A DNA stretch of 64,000 nucleotides from an uncultured Pelagibacteraceae bacterium. GTDB lineage: Bacteria; Pseudomonadota; Alphaproteobacteria; Pelagibacterales; Pelagibacteraceae. The position numbers and the translations under genes are program-made. The notes below the pieces were generated by a model that saw only the letters and a list, made by a program, of their open reading frames with translations, was not told the origin of the DNA and did not search any database. The stretch is from the NCBI GenBank assembly GCA_902588585.1, contig CACIPQ010000003.1, positions 1 through 64,000 on the forward strand, given 5' to 3'. This document shows, in pieces, positions 62,824 to 64,000 of this stretch (positions are counted from its first letter, which is position 1; each line of letters opens with the position of its first letter).

Positions 62824-64000
62824 CTAAATATCTAAATTTTCAACTTCTAAAGCTTTACTAGTAATAAAGTCTTTTCTCGGAGCCACATCGTCACCCATAA
62901 GTATTTTAATAATATTCTGATCCTCTTTTGATTTTTCTCTAGTTGCTTTGGAATATTCAACTCTTAATAAAGTTCTATTTTCAGGATTTAATGTGGTTTG
63001 CCATAGTTCTTCTGGGTTCATTTCTCCCAATCCTTTAAATCTTTGTATGTTTAGTTTTTGCCTCTCATTGCTAATAAATTTTTCTAAATCACCTTTTTTT
63101 ATTTTTTTAACTCCATTTGTAGATGATTTCAAAATATACTTGTCTAAATCTTTTTCGTTTTTTATATAAGTACTTTTTGAACCTTTGGTCACTTTAAAAA
63201 GAGGCGGCTGTGCTAAATATAAGTGCCCTTTCTCGATCAACTGATTGAATGGTTTATTATTAAAAAAAGTAAGCAATAAAGTTCTTATATGTGATCCATC
63301 AACATCAGCATCTGTCATAATAATAATTTTCTCATACCTTAAGTTCTCTATATCAAAATCCTTGGAGCCAGTTCCTAATGCATTGATTAATGTAACTATT
63401 TCATTTGATGACATCATTTTAGATAATGTTTTGGTTTCATGAGCACCATTAGCTCCATTGATTTTTTTGGTCTCATTGACATATGTATTTAAAATTTTTC
63501 CCCGCAACGGAAGAACTGCTTGAAACTCTCTTTTTCTTCCTTGTTTAGCAGAGCCCCCTGCGGAATCTCCCTCGACAATAAAAAGTTCTGTTCCTTCCAT
63601 TGAGGAAATTTGACAGTCAGCTAGCTTTCCAGGTAAACCCGACAATTCTAATGTGCCTTTTCTTCTTACACTGTCTCTAGCTTTTCTTGCAAGATCTCTA
63701 GCAATTGCAGCTTGTAAAACTTTATCTAAAACTGAACGTATAACCGAAGGATTTTGATCAAACCAAACTGAAATTTTATCGCCTACTATAGACTCAACTA
63801 TATTTCTTATTTCTGATGAAACCAATTTGTCTTTAGTTTGAGATGAAAATTTTGGATCAGGCATTTTAATTGATAAAATTGCCGTAAGTCCTTCTTTTAT
63901 ATCTTCACCTCCTATAGTTACTTTATTTTTTTTGGTTAAATTTTTCTCAGAAGCATATTTGTTTATTACTCTTGTCAAAGAACTCCTAAAGCCTAAAAGA
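62824..64000 (-). CDS. gyrB: DNA gyrase subunit B, C-terminal part
   Basis: Partial gene: the frame is open to the right edge (GFRSSLTRVINKYA at the border), so about 392 C-terminal residues are present. Transducer end, then the TOPRIM domain with EGDSAGGSAKQGR near the start of the fragment, MTDADVDGSHIRTLLLTFF and RFKGLGEMNPEELW. The C-terminal end VAPRKDFITSKALEVENLDI favours GyrB over ParE. It starts transcription from beyond the window and ends four bases before regB, which may share its transcript. Confidence 0.94.
   Translation of the reverse strand, partial: LLGFRSSLTRVINKYASEKNLTKKNKVTIGGEDIKEGLTAILSIKMPDPKFSSQTKDKLVSSEIRNIVESIVGDKISVWFDQNPSVIRSVLDKVLQAAIARDLARKARDSVRRKGTLELSGLPGKLADCQISSMEGTELFIVEGDSAGGSAKQGRKREFQAVLPLRGKILNTYVNETKKINGANGAHETKTLSKMMSSNEIVTLINALGTGSKDFDIENLRYEKIIIMTDADVDGSHIRTLLLTFFNNKPFNQLIEKGHLYLAQPPLFKVTKGSKSTYIKNEKDLDKYILKSSTNGVKKIKKGDLEKFISNERQKLNIQRFKGLGEMNPEELWQTTLNPENRTLLRVEYSKATREKSKEDQNIIKILMGDDVAPRKDFITSKALEVENLDI

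Noticed and set aside
1-64000. CRISPR arrays, insertion sequences, prophage or attachment sites
   Set aside because: No spaced direct repeats, transposase or integrase frames, or tRNA-flanking repeats were seen on either strand.

Overview
The window reads as a gene-dense, AT-rich (about 30% G+C by eye) chromosome segment of a streamlined marine alphaproteobacterium, most likely of the SAR11 clade (Pelagibacterales). The signs are lysine- and isoleucine-rich proteins, gaps of usually 0-60 bases, many ATGA or TAATG start/stop overlaps, convergent genes overlapping at their 3' ends, and alphaproteobacterial gene order (cmk-rpsA-ihfB-pyrF-trpBA-accD-folC-trxA; chvI-chvG-ahcY-tsaE-amgK-murU; kdsD-lptC-lptB). 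I found no rRNA, tRNA, CRISPR array, insertion sequence, phage gene or integrase. No gene-free stretch exceeds 300 bases; the longest is about 163 bases, at 35626-35788.

Layout. 1-2401: zinc uptake, znuA divergent from znuC-znuB-zur with a Zur-box palindrome between. 2685-9935: a minus-strand phosphate regulon, phoR-pstS-pstC-pstA-pstB-phoU-phoB, with Pho boxes before both pstS and pstC and a terminator between them. 9957-17607: an NDUFA9-like protein, an RNase D-like exonuclease, kdsD-lptC-lptB, aroA, cmk and rpsA. 17614-22762: ihfB, pyrF, strongly divergent trpB and trpA, accD and folC. 22759-25578: trxA, sbcB and rmuC. 25631-37718: accessory metabolism, including a DUF3047 protein, a TauD-like dioxygenase, a metallo-hydrolase, a polybasic coiled-coil protein, cfa, a DHDPS-family aldolase, a glycosyltransferase, a membrane J-protein, an S9 peptidase and purine uptake/salvage. 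37771-47631: DUF1330, AlkA-like, EamA, msrA, a sulfurtransferase, an RND pump with a minimal adaptor, a lytic transglycosylase, a nuclease, an F1-ATPase inhibitor, VanZ, cutA and gpmA. 47621-56141: murU, amgK, tsaE, ahcY, chvG-chvI and polA. 56189-64000: an ABC ATPase, bioY, regA, a polyamine operon (ornithine decarboxylase, deoxyhypusine-synthase-like, ureohydrolase), regB and the 3' part of gyrB.

How it works together. Three two-component systems (PhoR/PhoB, ChvG/ChvI, RegB/RegA) and one metal regulator (Zur) lie in 64 kb, a high density for a genome type known for little regulation. Phosphate and zinc scavenging each carry readable operators. The polyamine operon sits between regA and regB.

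I saw no obvious defence or mobile system. The least ordinary items are the divergent TrpB/TrpA pair with no trpF at the expected place, a RegB whose phospho-acceptor His lacks the usual acidic neighbour, the polybasic coiled-coil protein, a Zur without one expected zinc ligand, and an RND adaptor with no helical hairpin.
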